Shown here: in pieces, positions 9,622 to 19,298 of the stretch
How positions within the stretch are numbered: the first letter of the stretch is position 1
Layout: each line of letters begins with the position of its first letter
Source: Curvibacter lanceolatus ATCC 14669
GTDB lineage: Bacteria > Pseudomonadota > Gammaproteobacteria > Burkholderiales > Burkholderiaceae_C
Direction of reading: 5' to 3'
Length of the DNA: 64,000 nt
Assembly: GCF_000381265.1 (NCBI RefSeq)
Contig: NZ_KB906269.1
Coordinates: 59,431-123,430 of the forward strand
Notes under the pieces: model-generated
Told to the model about the DNA's origin: nothing
Seen by the model: only the letters and a program-made list of their open reading frames with translations
Database searches by the model: none
Translations under genes and position numbers: made by a program

Positions 9622-11643
9622 ATGAGCAATCCACTCCTCGACTTCTCCGACCTGCCCCTGTTCGACCGGATCCAGCCTGACGACGCGGCCCCGGCCATCG
9701 ACGTGCTGCTGGCCGATGCCAACCAGGCCCTTGAAACTGTCACTGCCCCCGAGTTTCCGGCCGACTGGCTGGCCATCGCCCGGGTGCTGGATGTGGCCAC
9801 CGAACGCCTGGGCCGGGCCTGGGGCGCCATCAGCCACCTGAACGCCGTGGCCGACACGCCCGAACTGCGCGCCGCGTACAACGAGGCCCTGCCCCGCGTC
9901 ACCGAGTTCTGGACCCGCCTGGGTGCCGATGAACGCCTGTACGCCAAGTACAAGGCCATCGACGTGGCCAGCCTCAACCCCGAGCAGCGCCAGGCCCACC
10001 TGAACGCCGTGCGCAACTTCGTGCTCTCCGGTGCCGAGCTGCAAGGCGCCGCCCGCGAACGCTTTGCCCAGATCCAGGAGCGCCACGCCGAGGTCACCCA
10101 GAAGTTCAGCGAGAACGCGCTCGACGCCACCGATGCCTTCGCCTACTACGCCAGCGAAGACGAGCTGGCCGGTGTGCCCGCCGATGTGGTGCAGGCGGCC
10201 CGCCAGGGCGCCGAGGCCGAAGGCCAGGCCGGCTACCGCCTCACGCTCAAGATGCCGTGCTACCTGCCGGTGATGCAGTACGCCCACAGCAGCGCGCTGC
10301 GCGAAAAGCTCTACACCGCCTACGTCACCCGCGCCAGCGAACTGGGCGATGCCCGCTTTGACAACACCCCGCTGATCCGCGAGATCCTGACCCTGCGCCA
10401 CGAAGAGGCGCAGTTGCTGGGTTATGCCAACTTCGGCGAGGTGTCCCTGGTGCCCAAGATGGCCCATTCGCCCACCCAGGTCAGCGAGTTCCTGCGCGAC
10501 CTCAGCCGCAAGGCCCGCCCCTACGCCGAGCAGGACCTGGCCGACATGCGCCAGTTCGCCGCCACCGAGCTGGGCCTGGCCGACCCGCAACCCTGGGACT
10601 GGCCGTACATCGGCGAAAAGCTCAAGGAAGCCCGCTACGCCTTCAGCGAGCAAGAGGTCAAAGAGTACTTCACCGCCCCCAAGGTGCTGGCCGGCCTGTT
10701 CAAGATCATCGAAACCCTGTTCGAAGTCAGCATCCGGCGCGACCAGGCCCCAGTGTGGAACCCTGCGGTCGAGTTCTACCGCATCGAACGCCAGGGCCAG
10801 TTGGTGGGCCAGTTCTACCTCGACCAGCCGGCCCGCACCGGCAAGCGCGGTGGTGCCTGGATGGACGATGTGCGCGCCCGCTGGCTGCGCCCCGACAACG
10901 GCCAGCTGCAGACCCCGGTGGCCCACCTGGTGTGCAACTTTGCCTCGGGCGTGGGCGACAAGCCGGCCTTGCTCACGCACGACGACGTGATCACCCTGTT
11001 CCATGAATTCGGCCACGGCCTGCACCACCTGCTGACCCAGGTCTGCGAGCGCGACGTGTCGGGCATCAGCGGGGTCGAATGGGACGCCGTCGAGCTGCCC
11101 AGCCAGTTCATGGAGAACTTCTGCTGGGAATGGGATGTGCTGCGCCACATGACCGCCCACGTGGACACCGGCGAGCCCCTGCCGCGCGCCCTGTTCGACA
11201 AGATGATCGCCGGCAAGAACTTCCAGAGCGGCCTGGGCACCCTGCGCCAGATCGAGTTCTCGCTGTTCGACATGGAGCTGCACACCCGTGCCGACGCGCC
11301 CGACGCCTTCATGGACGTGCTGGCCGCGGTGCGCCGCGAGGTGTCCGTGCTGCAGCCGCCGGTGTTCAGCCGCACGGCCCACACCTTCAGCCACATCTTC
11401 GCGGGCGGCTATGCCGCCGGCTACTACAGCTACAAGTGGGCCGAGGTGCTGAGCGCCGACGCCTACGCTGCCTTCGAAGAAAGCGTGCTGCCCGACGGCA
11501 GCCCCAACCCCGAGACCGGCCGGCGCTATCGCCAGTCCATCCTCGAGGCCGGTGGCAGCCGCCCGGCCATGGAATCGTTCAAGGCCTTCCGAGGCCGCGA
11601 ACCCAGCCTGGATGCGCTGCTGCGCCACCAGGGCATGAACTGA
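9622..11643 (+). CDS. prlC: M3 family oligopeptidase (oligopeptidase A-like)
   Basis: A 673-residue cytosolic zinc metallopeptidase that degrades short peptides, including cleaved signal peptides. The HEFGH zinc site starts at residue 461 within TLFHEFGHGLHH, and a downstream Glu ligand lies in the SQFMENFCWEWD region. Length fits oligopeptidase A (about 680). The start at 9622 (MSNPLLDFSDLPLF) is preferred over an in-frame ATG at 9571 that would overlap folD. It is probably cotranscribed with folD and the following gene. Confidence 0.93.
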   Translation: MSNPLLDFSDLPLFDRIQPDDAAPAIDVLLADANQALETVTAPEFPADWLAIARVLDVATERLGRAWGAISHLNAVADTPELRAAYNEALPRVTEFWTRLGADERLYAKYKAIDVASLNPEQRQAHLNAVRNFVLSGAELQGAARERFAQIQERHAEVTQKFSENALDATDAFAYYASEDELAGVPADVVQAARQGAEAEGQAGYRLTLKMPCYLPVMQYAHSSALREKLYTAYVTRASELGDARFDNTPLIREILTLRHEEAQLLGYANFGEVSLVPKMAHSPTQVSEFLRDLSRKARPYAEQDLADMRQFAATELGLADPQPWDWPYIGEKLKEARYAFSEQEVKEYFTAPKVLAGLFKIIETLFEVSIRRDQAPVWNPAVEFYRIERQGQLVGQFYLDQPARTGKRGGAWMDDVRARWLRPDNGQLQTPVAHLVCNFASGVGDKPALLTHDDVITLFHEFGHGLHHLLTQVCERDVSGISGVEWDAVELPSQFMENFCWEWDVLRHMTAHVDTGEPLPRALFDKMIAGKNFQSGLGTLRQIEFSLFDMELHTRADAPDAFMDVLAAVRREVSVLQPPVFSRTAHTFSHIFAGGYAAGYYSYKWAEVLSADAYAAFEESVLPDGSPNPETGRRYRQSILEAGGSRPAMESFKAFRGREPSLDALLRHQGMN

Positions 11644-11669
11644 GACCGACCCCAGCCAGCCGACCGACC

Positions 11670-12371
11670 ATGGCCGCCCACACCTCAGCCCTCCAATCCC
11701 CCACCCCGGCCACGCACCTGCGGGTGTCCGGGCCCCTGTTGCTCGGCGCCCTGCTGGCCCTGGGCGCGGGGCTGATGGCGGCCACGCCGGTGCACGCCCA
11801 GCAGGTCTACCGCATCGTGGGCCCTGACGGCAAGGTCACGTTCTCGGACCGACCGCCCGAAAAACCGGATGCCAAAGTGGCTACCGTACGCTCCGGCAGC
11901 GGTCAGGCTGAGGCGAACAGTGCGCTGCCGCCGGAGCTGCGTCGTGTGGCCAACCAGTACCCGGTCACGCTCTATGTGACCCGCGATTGCGATGTCTGCA
12001 GTGCGGCACGTCAACTGCTGGTCAGCCGCGGCATCCCATTTGCCGAAAAAATCATCGTTTCCAACGCCGACATCAGCTCGTTCAAGCAGTTGAGCGGCAG
12101 CGACACCCTGCCCGCGCTGAGCATCAGCAGCCAGTTCCTGCGCGGCCTGCAGGAGAACGAATGGAACAGCTACCTGGATGCGGCCGGCTACCCGGCCCAG
12201 ATCCAGTTGCCCGCCACCTACCGCCGGCCAGCCCCTGAGCTGCTGGTGCCCGCGGGCGATGCCCCGGCCAAGGCCCCCGGAGACGCCAAGCCCAAAGCCA
12301 AGCCCGCCCCTGAACTGCCGGTAGCCCCCAGGCGCGCCACTGAAAACAACCCCGCGGGGCTCCAGTTCTGA
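11670..12371 (+). CDS. exported DUF4124-domain protein with a glutaredoxin-like region
   Basis: A 233-residue protein with an N-terminal signal peptide (hydrophobic LLLGALLALGAGLMA, predicted cleavage after VHA at about residue 43). A DUF4124 segment follows (QQVYRIVGPDGKVTFSDRPP), then a thioredoxin/glutaredoxin-like stretch starting VTLYVTRDCDVC, with a CxxC pair. The C-terminus is a Pro/Ala/Lys-rich tail. Probably a periplasmic thiol-disulfide protein; the reaction and partner are not known. It lies 26 bases after the peptidase gene. Confidence 0.75.
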   Translation: MAAHTSALQSPTPATHLRVSGPLLLGALLALGAGLMAATPVHAQQVYRIVGPDGKVTFSDRPPEKPDAKVATVRSGSGQAEANSALPPELRRVANQYPVTLYVTRDCDVCSAARQLLVSRGIPFAEKIIVSNADISSFKQLSGSDTLPALSISSQFLRGLQENEWNSYLDAAGYPAQIQLPATYRRPAPELLVPAGDAPAKAPGDAKPKAKPAPELPVAPRRATENNPAGLQF

Positions 12372-12590
12372 GACAGCGCTTTTGAGCCAGCGCATTGGAG
12401 CCAGCGATGCCGCTTCGGCGCACGCTGATTTCAAGCGCCTCAGGACGACCTTGATCAACTGCAGGGCCCTGCAAAACGTGCCAAGGGCGCACGATGCCAC
12501 TAAACTCGGAGCCCGTCCGTCGTCAGAAATGACCGGTCGGTGCCGCCTCGGCAGGTTCACCGCTGTCGGCTGTCTTCTTCAAGGTTTCTC

Positions 12591-13442
12591 ATGCGCACTT
12601 TTCTGCGGGCGATCGCCCTGCTCATGCTCCTTCCCATGCTGGGCCTGGCCGGCGTGGCCTCGGCAGCCCAGGGCCCGGCAGCGGCAGGCCCCTTCCGCAT
12701 CGGGGTGGCGCCCCACTCCAGTGCCCGGGTGATTCTGGAGATGTACCAGCCCCTGCGCCTGTACCTGGAAAAGGCCCTGGGCCATCCGGTCGAGATCGTG
12801 ACCGCCCCCGACTTCACCGAATTCGCTCGTCGGGCCATGGCCCAGCAATACGACATCGCCATCACCACCGGCCACCAGGCCCGGCTGCTGCAGACCGACG
12901 CCGCCTACCGCCCCCTGGTCACCTACCAGAACGATTTCAAGGCTGTGGCCCTGGTCGGCCCTGACAGCGCTTACCGCAACCCGCAAGACCTGAACAACAA
13001 GCCCGTGATCGGCCTGTCGGCCAGCTCGCTGGTCACCCTGTGGGGCCAGCACTGGCTGATCCGCAACAGCGTCAGCAACACCACCATGCGCTATGTCAGC
13101 GCCTCGGACAGCGTGGGCCAATTGCTGCTCAAGGGCGAAGGCAGTGTGGGCTTCATGTCGCTGGCGAACTTCCAGAGCCTGCAACCCGCCGTGCGCGACC
13201 GCCTGCGCGTGGTGGCCGAAAGCCTGCCCATGGCGGGCCGCGTGTACGTGCTGAACCAGCGCCACACCAAACGCTACGACGACATCCTGGCGCAACTGCG
13301 CGCCTTTGCCGACACCCCCGAAGCCAGGCAGTACTTCAGCCACTACAACCTGGGCGGCTACCGCGCACTGGAACCCCGAGAACTGGTGGCCCTGGAGCCC
13401 TACGCCAACGAGGTCAGGCTCACCCTCAAGCAGGGCAAATGA
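12591..13442 (+). CDS. PhnD-like periplasmic substrate-binding protein
   Basis: A 283-residue protein with a signal peptide ending near VASAAQ. The mature part resembles phosphate/phosphite/phosphonate-binding proteins of the PhnD family (FRIGVAPHSSARVILEMYQP, then PVEIVTAPDFTEFARR). No ABC permease or ATPase follows. Instead its stop overlaps the start of a sensor kinase gene, so it more likely presents a ligand to that kinase than feeds a transporter. The start at 12591 is chosen because it begins the signal peptide. The ligand is unknown. Confidence 0.85.
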   Translation: MRTFLRAIALLMLLPMLGLAGVASAAQGPAAAGPFRIGVAPHSSARVILEMYQPLRLYLEKALGHPVEIVTAPDFTEFARRAMAQQYDIAITTGHQARLLQTDAAYRPLVTYQNDFKAVALVGPDSAYRNPQDLNNKPVIGLSASSLVTLWGQHWLIRNSVSNTTMRYVSASDSVGQLLLKGEGSVGFMSLANFQSLQPAVRDRLRVVAESLPMAGRVYVLNQRHTKRYDDILAQLRAFADTPEARQYFSHYNLGGYRALEPRELVALEPYANEVRLTLKQGK

Positions 13443-15404
13443 TGCGCCTGCACCTGCCGTGGCGCACTGTGCGCGGGCGCCTGCTCATGGCCGCCCTGCT
13501 GGTCGAGATGGTGATGCTGGCCCTGCTGGTGGGCAACAGCCTGCGCCTGCTGCACGACGCCATGGGCGATCAGGCCCGCGAGCAGGCCGATCAGATCGCT
13601 CCCGTGCTGTCGGCAGCCCTGGTGGCTCCGTTGGCCCAATACGACTACGCCACCGTGCAGGCGGTGCTCGATGAAAGCCATGCCATCCATGGCATCGAAT
13701 ACCTGGCGGTGACCGATGCCAGCGGTGAAGTGGTGGCCACCAGCGGCTGGCCCACCGGCAAGGCGCTGCCCCCCGGTGACAGGCGATTTCAACCTCGATG
13801 GCGACAACAACCCGCCCCGCTACGACATGGCGCTGCCCATCCGCCAGTCGGGCCAGACACTGGGCAATCTGCAGTTCGGTCTGGACCTGACCCGCATCCT
13901 GGTGGCGCGCAAGCAGCTGGTCACCCAAGGCGTGCTGATCGCCCTGTCCGAGCTGCTGCTGTCGGCGGGCCTGTTGACCCTGCTGGGCCTGTTGATCACG
14001 CGACAGCTGTCGGTGCTGACCACGGCCAGTCTGCGTGTGGCTCAGGGTCAACTCACGATGGCGCCCGTGCCCGAGGGCCAGGACGACGTTGGCCGCCTGG
14101 GCGCCGCCTTCAACGTGATGTCGAGCGCCATTGCCGAGCGGGTGGAGCAACTCACCCGAGCCAATCAGGAGACCGCCGACATCGCCGCCTCGCTGCAAGA
14201 GCGCAACCGGGAGCTGGCGCTCAGCCACGCCCAGCTCAGTGCCGAGAATGCCATCCGACTCCAAACCCAGCAGGAGCTGGAACAGGCCCTGCAGCGCGTT
14301 GGCGACCGCAACGAACAGCTCAATGCCATCTTCGAGCTGAGCCCCGATGGCTTCGTGGCCTTCGACAGCCAGCAACGCGTGAAGTACGCCAACCCGGCTT
14401 TCCACCGCCTGACCGGCCTCAGCGCCAGCGAGGTGGTGGGCTTGGACGAAGCCTGCTTCTCCGAGCGCCTGGCCCAGGCCTGCCAGCCCAAGGCCCGCTT
14501 CCCTGGACTGGCTGCATTGCCAGAGCCGCCCAACACCGGGCGAGGCACGGGCCATGGCTCACGCCATCAGATCGAACTGGCCGCCCCGATTCACCGGGTG
14601 TTGCAGGTGGCGCTGCGCGAGTCGGCGGCCGAATCGGTGTCGCAGATCCTGTACCTGCGCGACGTGACGCACGAGACCGAGGTCGACCGCATGAAGAGCG
14701 AATTCCTCTCACACGCGGCGCATGAGCTGCGCACCCCCATGGTCAGCATCTTCGGCTACACCGAGCTGATGCTGCACATGCCTTTCAAAGAGGACAAGCG
14801 CAAAGAGGTGCTGGGCATCATCTACCGCCAGTCCGAGCTGATGATCGCCATCATCAACGAACTGCTCGACCTGGTGCGCATCGAGGAGCGCCGCGGCCAG
14901 GACTTCGACTTCCAGCCCGTCGACGCCGATGCCCTGACACGCCAGGTGGTGGTCGATTTCGGCGTGCCCACGGGGCGCCAAAGCCCCTCGATGCCGGCCA
15001 CCACCGGCCCCCTGTGGGTGCGGGCCGACCGCAAGAAGCTGATGCAGGCCGTGCGCAACATCGTCTCGAACGCCTACAAGTACTCGCCTGAAGGTGGCGA
15101 CGTGATCGTGAGCCTGCTGCCAAGCCATGCCGATCAACCTGGCCGCCTCGGCATCCGCGTGCGGGACGAGGGCCTGGGCATGACGCCCGAGCAGGTCAGC
15201 CGCGTGTTCGAGCGCTTCTACCGCGCCGACACCTCAGGCCAGATCCCGGGAACCGGCCTGGGCATGAGCCTGGTCAAGGAGATCATTGAGCTGCACGGCG
15301 GCACGGTCGAGGTGCACAGCGAGGTGGGGCAAGGCACCGAAGTCACCCTGTGGGTGCCGGTCACCACAGGTCCGGCCCCCGCCCTGCCTCTCACAGCGGC
15401 CTGA
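13439..15404 (+). pseudogene. sensor histidine kinase with a +1 frameshift (C6 tract)
   Basis: Two frames join to make one kinase. Frame one runs from 13439 through TM1 and a periplasmic domain (VLDESHAIHGIEYLAVTDAS) to GKALPP. Frame two resumes with VTGDFNLDGDNNPPRYDMAL and runs to 15404. Removing one C from the CCCCCC run at 13769-13774 restores a continuous protein of about 654 residues. It has TM2, a HAMP domain, a coiled coil, a PAS domain (FELSPDGFVAFDS), HisKA with HAAHELRTPM, and a HATPase domain. The start overlaps the stop of the PhnD-like gene. It may be a true frameshift, a phase-variable tract or a sequencing error. Everything after the tract is intact. Confidence 0.85.
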
Positions 15405-15417
15405 AACAAATGCCCAG

Positions 15418-15449
15418 AAAAAAGGGCCCCGCAGCGCGAGGCCCTTTCA
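15418..15449. terminator. bidirectional terminator between convergent kinase and TRAP operons
   Basis: AAAGGGCC/GGCCCTTT forms an 8-bp stem with an 11-base loop. The A-run before the stem gives a T-run on the minus strand, serving dctM, and TTTCATT follows on the plus strand. Confidence 0.75.
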
Positions 15450-15474
15450 TTGACAGAGCAAATCGCCGTGCCGC

Positions 15475-16758
15475 TCAAAACCCCAGCACGTGGGGCAGCC
15501 AAGTCGAGATGGCCGGCACAAAGGTCAGCAGGATCAGCACAATCAGGTGCGCCAGCAAAAACCAGGGCAGCTCGCGGGTCAGGTCCTTCAAGGGCACCTT
15601 GGTGGCCACCGAGGTCACAAACAGCAGCCCGCCCACCGGCGGCGTGATCATGCCCAGCGTCAGGTTGACGATCACCACCATGGCAAAGTGAATCGGGTCA
15701 ATGCCCAGGGCCGCCGAAATCGGCGCCAGGATGGGCACCAGAATCATCACCCCGGGCAGCGGCTCCATGAATATACCGAACAGCAGCAGCAACACGTTTA
15801 CCGCAATCAGAAAGGTGACGGGCGAGAGGTTCCAGCCCACGATGGTCTGCGCCAGCTGCTGCGGCACCCCCTCCACCGTCAGCACCCAGGCAAAGGCGGC
15901 CGAAGCCGCCACCACCAGCAGCACCGAGGCCGTCAACAAGGCGGAACGGGCCGCGATGTGGGGCAGCGCCTTCCACTCGAGCGTGCCGTACACCCACTTG
16001 CCGCAGACCAGGGCATAGAACACCGCCACCACCGAGGCCTCGGTCGGCGTGAAGATGCCGAAGCGGATACCCACCAGGATCAGTACCACCAGCCCCAACG
16101 CGGGGATGGCCTTGAAACTGTTGAGCAGCATCTCGCGGCCCGAGGGCTGCGGCTCACGCGAGCGGTAGTCGCGTTGGCGGCACACCCGCCAGTTCACCAC
16201 GGCCATGGCCAGGGCAATCAGCAAGCCCGGGATGAAGCCTGCAATGAACAGCCCGCCCACCGACACCTGCTCGTCCTGCAGGGCGTAGATGATCATGATG
16301 ATCGACGGGGGGATGATCGGCCCCACGATGGCCGTGCTGGCCGTCAGGGCTGCCGCATAGGCGCGCGAGTAGCCAGCCTTTTCCATCATCTTCACCATCA
16401 TCGAGCCCGGGCCGGCCGCATCGGCCAGGGCCGAGCCCGAGATGCCCGAGAACAGCGTCAGCGACAGGATGTTGGCGTAACCCAGGCCGCCCCGCAGATG
16501 CCCCACAAATTGGGCGGCAAAGCGCAGCAGCACGGTGGTCAGCGCACCGCCCGACATGATTTCGGCAGCCAGGATGAAAAAGGGCACCGCCATCAACGGA
16601 AAGCTGTCGATGCCGGTGAACATCTCCTTGAAGACGATCAGCTGCGGGTAACGCCCGCCCACCAACACGGCCAGCGAGGCCGACATGGCCAGCGCAAAGG
16701 CCACCGGAAAGCCGAGTGTCATGAAGACCACGGCGGCAATGAAAAGGGTCAAGGTCAT
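15475..16758 (-). CDS. dctM: TRAP transporter large permease (DctM family)
   Basis: A 427-residue inner-membrane protein with about 12 hydrophobic segments, the channel subunit of a Na+-driven tripartite transporter. Family features include FPVAFALAMS near the start, GISGSALADAAGPGSMM, GPIIPPSIIMIIYA and LGMITPPVGGLLFV. The start at 16758 gives MTLTLFIAAVVFMTLGFP, the usual DctM opening. It follows the small permease by 19 bases on the minus strand and completes a P-Q-M operon. The substrate is unknown, probably an organic acid. Confidence 0.94.
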   Translation of the reverse strand: MTLTLFIAAVVFMTLGFPVAFALAMSASLAVLVGGRYPQLIVFKEMFTGIDSFPLMAVPFFILAAEIMSGGALTTVLLRFAAQFVGHLRGGLGYANILSLTLFSGISGSALADAAGPGSMMVKMMEKAGYSRAYAAALTASTAIVGPIIPPSIIMIIYALQDEQVSVGGLFIAGFIPGLLIALAMAVVNWRVCRQRDYRSREPQPSGREMLLNSFKAIPALGLVVLILVGIRFGIFTPTEASVVAVFYALVCGKWVYGTLEWKALPHIAARSALLTASVLLVVAASAAFAWVLTVEGVPQQLAQTIVGWNLSPVTFLIAVNVLLLLFGIFMEPLPGVMILVPILAPISAALGIDPIHFAMVVIVNLTLGMITPPVGGLLFVTSVATKVPLKDLTRELPWFLLAHLIVLILLTFVPAISTWLPHVLGF

Positions 16759-16777
16759 GGGTGTTGTCTCCGGCAGT

Positions 16778-17293
16778 TCACAGCGAGGCCGCCGACTCGG
16801 CGTCCATCTCGTCCGACTCTTCAAAGCGGCCTGCCGAGATGTAGCCCCGCGCCACAAACGCCAGGTGCAGCAGCATCAGCACAAAGCCGATCGGCATCGC
16901 CGTGTAGATGTAGGCAATCGGGATGTCGGTGGCCGCCGTGGTCTGGAACCGCGTGGCCCACACATACAGAATGGAGAAATACGTCATCACCGCACAGAAC
17001 AAGGCCATGCCCACCACCACCACCGTGCGCAGCAGCCGCGCCAGCGGGGTGCTGACCACCTGATGCAGGTTGTCGATGGCCACATGGCCCCCAAAGCGCA
17101 GCACCAGGCCAGCGCCCAGAAAGGTGCCCCAGATCATCAGGTGGCGCGCCACCTCTTCGGCCCAGACGATGGAGTCGCCCGTGGTGTAGCGCAGCACCAC
17201 GTTGGCAAACACGATGCAGGCCATGACCAGCAGCAACAGAATCAGCACCCAGCGGTTGCAAGCCACCAGGATGCGTTCAAGGCGATTGAACAT
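16778..17293 (-). CDS. dctQ: TRAP transporter small permease (DctQ family)
   Basis: A 171-residue protein with four predicted transmembrane helices. The conserved DctQ stretch FANVVLRYTTGDSIVWAEE precedes ARHLMIWGTFLGAG. The start at 17293 (MFNRLERILVACNRW) is preferred over an in-frame ATG ten codons upstream. It lies between the binding protein gene (gap 96 bases) and dctM (gap 19 bases). Confidence 0.92.
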   Translation of the reverse strand: MFNRLERILVACNRWVLILLLLVMACIVFANVVLRYTTGDSIVWAEEVARHLMIWGTFLGAGLVLRFGGHVAIDNLHQVVSTPLARLLRTVVVVGMALFCAVMTYFSILYVWATRFQTTAATDIPIAYIYTAMPIGFVLMLLHLAFVARGYISAGRFEESDEMDAESAASL

Positions 17294-17389
17294 ATGCAAT
17301 GGAACAGGTGAGCACGGCGCCACTGGGGCGCCGTGAGGGTGGAGGGAAACACAGACCCGGGGCGCCCGAGGCGGCCCGTCGAGCCCGGC

Positions 17390-18376
17390 TTACTTGGCGT
17401 GGCTGATCTCGTCCAGCGTCTTCTGGCCGAACTTGCTGGCGTACTGCTTGTAGGCCGGTGCCAGAGCCGCCTGGAAGGCCGCGCGATCCACCTGGGTCAC
17501 CACTTGCACGCCGTGCGACTTGATCTCTTCAACGCCCTTCTTCTCAACCTCGTCCACAAACTTGCGCGAGGCCAGCGCGCCGGCCTTGGCACCCTGGGTG
17601 AAGGCTGCCTTCTGGGCATCGTTCAAGCTGCCCCAGAAGCCAGGCGACACGATCAGCGCCATCGGGGCGTACACGTGCGAGGTCAGGGTCAGGTGCTTTT
17701 GCACCTGCCACAGTTTGGCCGACACAAACACCGAGATCGGGTTCTCCTGGCCATCGATGGTGCCCTGCTGCAGGGCACCGATCACTTCGGGCCAGGCCAT
17801 GGGGGTGGGCGAGGCGCCCAGGGTGCGGAAGGCCGTGATGTGCACGGGGTTCTCGGTCACACGGATCTTCAGGCCCTTGAGGTCTTCGGGCTTGCTGACC
17901 GCCACCTTGTTGTTGCTAAGGTGGCGAAAGCCCTGCTCACCCCAGGCCAGGGCGATCAGGCCGCGGGCCTTGAACTTGCCCAGCAGGTCCTGACCGAAGC
18001 TGCCGTCCAGCACGGCACGGGCGTGCGCCGTGTCGCGGAACAAGAAAGGAATGTCCACCACGCCCACATCCGGCACAAAGTTGCTCAAGGCGCCCGTGGA
18101 GACGATCACCGCCTCGACCGTGCCCAGCTGCAGACCTTCAATCAGCTCGCGCTCGCCGCCCAGGGCGCTGGAGGGGAACTGCTTGAACTTGAAAGCGTTG
18201 TTGGTGGCCTTTTCAACCGAGTCAGACCAGGCCTGGGCGGCCGCACCGTAGTGCGAGTTGATGGCCAGCGCATAACCCAGCTTCACTTCCTTGGCCTGTT
18301 GGGCCCAGGCCATGCCAGAGCAGGCCGCCAGGGCCGATGCCACGCAGGTGGACAGAATCGTGCGACGCAGAAACAT
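17390..18376 (-). CDS. dctP: TRAP transporter substrate-binding protein (DctP family)
   Basis: A 328-residue protein with an N-terminal export signal. Cleavage after MAWA (residue 25) looks likely, although LAAC at residues 16-19 could serve as a lipobox. The DctP core is clear: GGERELIEGLQLGTVEAVI, then GLKIRVTENPVHITAFRTLG and the substrate-Arg region GTIDGQENPISV. It is the first gene of the dctPQM operon. The upstream gap (18377-18538) is AT-rich near the gene and should contain its promoter. The ligand cannot be told from the sequence. Confidence 0.93.
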   Translation of the reverse strand: MFLRRTILSTCVASALAACSGMAWAQQAKEVKLGYALAINSHYGAAAQAWSDSVEKATNNAFKFKQFPSSALGGERELIEGLQLGTVEAVIVSTGALSNFVPDVGVVDIPFLFRDTAHARAVLDGSFGQDLLGKFKARGLIALAWGEQGFRHLSNNKVAVSKPEDLKGLKIRVTENPVHITAFRTLGASPTPMAWPEVIGALQQGTIDGQENPISVFVSAKLWQVQKHLTLTSHVYAPMALIVSPGFWGSLNDAQKAAFTQGAKAGALASRKFVDEVEKKGVEEIKSHGVQVVTQVDRAAFQAALAPAYKQYASKFGQKTLDEISHAK

Positions 18377-18538
18377 GGTGTTTATCTCTATGTTGTGAAT
18401 ATGTTAAATAACCTGTAATTGTAGGTTTCACATCCACAAGCATCGGGTCCCACGGGGCTCACCCAGGGCTGGCCCGCCCTTGCCCAAACGACATGGCGGC
18501 CATCGTCAATGCAGATTGCAGCCGCCAGGCTGCGGGGC

Positions 18539-19225
18539 TCAGTAGGTCAGGGTTTCCACACCGCGCGGCGTGCCCAACAGACACACAGCCGCCTTCTGGT
18601 GGGCAAACACGCCCACGGTCACCACACCGGGCCACTGGTTCACTTCCGACTCGAAGGCCAGCGGGTCGCTGATCTTGAGGCCACGCACATCCACGATCAC
18701 CTGGCCGTTGTCGGTGATCAGGGGCTGGCCGTCCTTCAGGCGCACGCTGCCTTCGCCGCCCAGGGCAGCAAACTGGCGGATGATGCGCTGCGCGGCCATC
18801 GGGATCACCTCCACCGGCAGCGGAAAGCCGCCCAGCACCGGCACCTTCTTCGACTCGTCGGCGATGCAGACAAAGCGCTTGGACAGGCTGGCCACGATTT
18901 TTTCGCGGGTCAGGGCCGCGCCACCGCCCTTGATCATGTAACCCTTGCCATCGATTTCGTCGGCACCGTCGATGTAGACCGACAGGCTGCTGACCTCGTT
19001 GGCATCCAGCACCGGGATGCCCAGGGCCTTCAGGCGGGCCGTCGAGGCCTCGGAGCTGGACACCGCACCCGGGATCTGATCGCGCATGCTGGCCAGCGCG
19101 TCGATGAACTTGTTGACCGTGGAGCCCGTGCCCACGCCCACGATTTCGCCGGGCACCACGTAGTGCAGCGCAGCCTGGCCCACCAGGGCCTTGAGTTCGT
19201 CTTGGGTGTAGGAGGTGGTGCTCAT
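18539..19225 (-). CDS. rpiA: ribose-5-phosphate isomerase A
   Basis: A 228-residue cytosolic enzyme that interconverts ribose-5-phosphate and ribulose-5-phosphate in the pentose phosphate pathway. It shows the phosphate-binding [24 protein letters not shown] with catalytic Asp residues, [14 protein letters not shown] with the catalytic Glu, and normal length. It is divergent from pyrD, 73 bases apart, and separate from the TRAP operon. Confidence 0.97.
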   Translation of the reverse strand: MSTTSYTQDELKALVGQAALHYVVPGEIVGVGTGSTVNKFIDALASMRDQIPGAVSSSEASTARLKALGIPVLDANEVSSLSVYIDGADEIDGKGYMIKGGGAALTREKIVASLSKRFVCIADESKKVPVLGGFPLPVEVIPMAAQRIIRQFAALGGEGSVRLKDGQPLITDNGQVIVDVRGLKISDPLAFESEVNQWPGVVTVGVFAHQKAAVCLLGTPRGVETLTY

Positions 19226-19298
19226 GGGAATCCGGGGAAGTGGGGTGAGGGAGTTGGGGGAAAATCGGAGAAGACTTACAAAACGCCCGAATTATCCA

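Noticed and set aside
18405..18425. Near-palindrome around CCTGTAATTGTAGG upstream of dctP
   Set aside because: Two mismatched pairs in each arm; too imperfect to call an operator.
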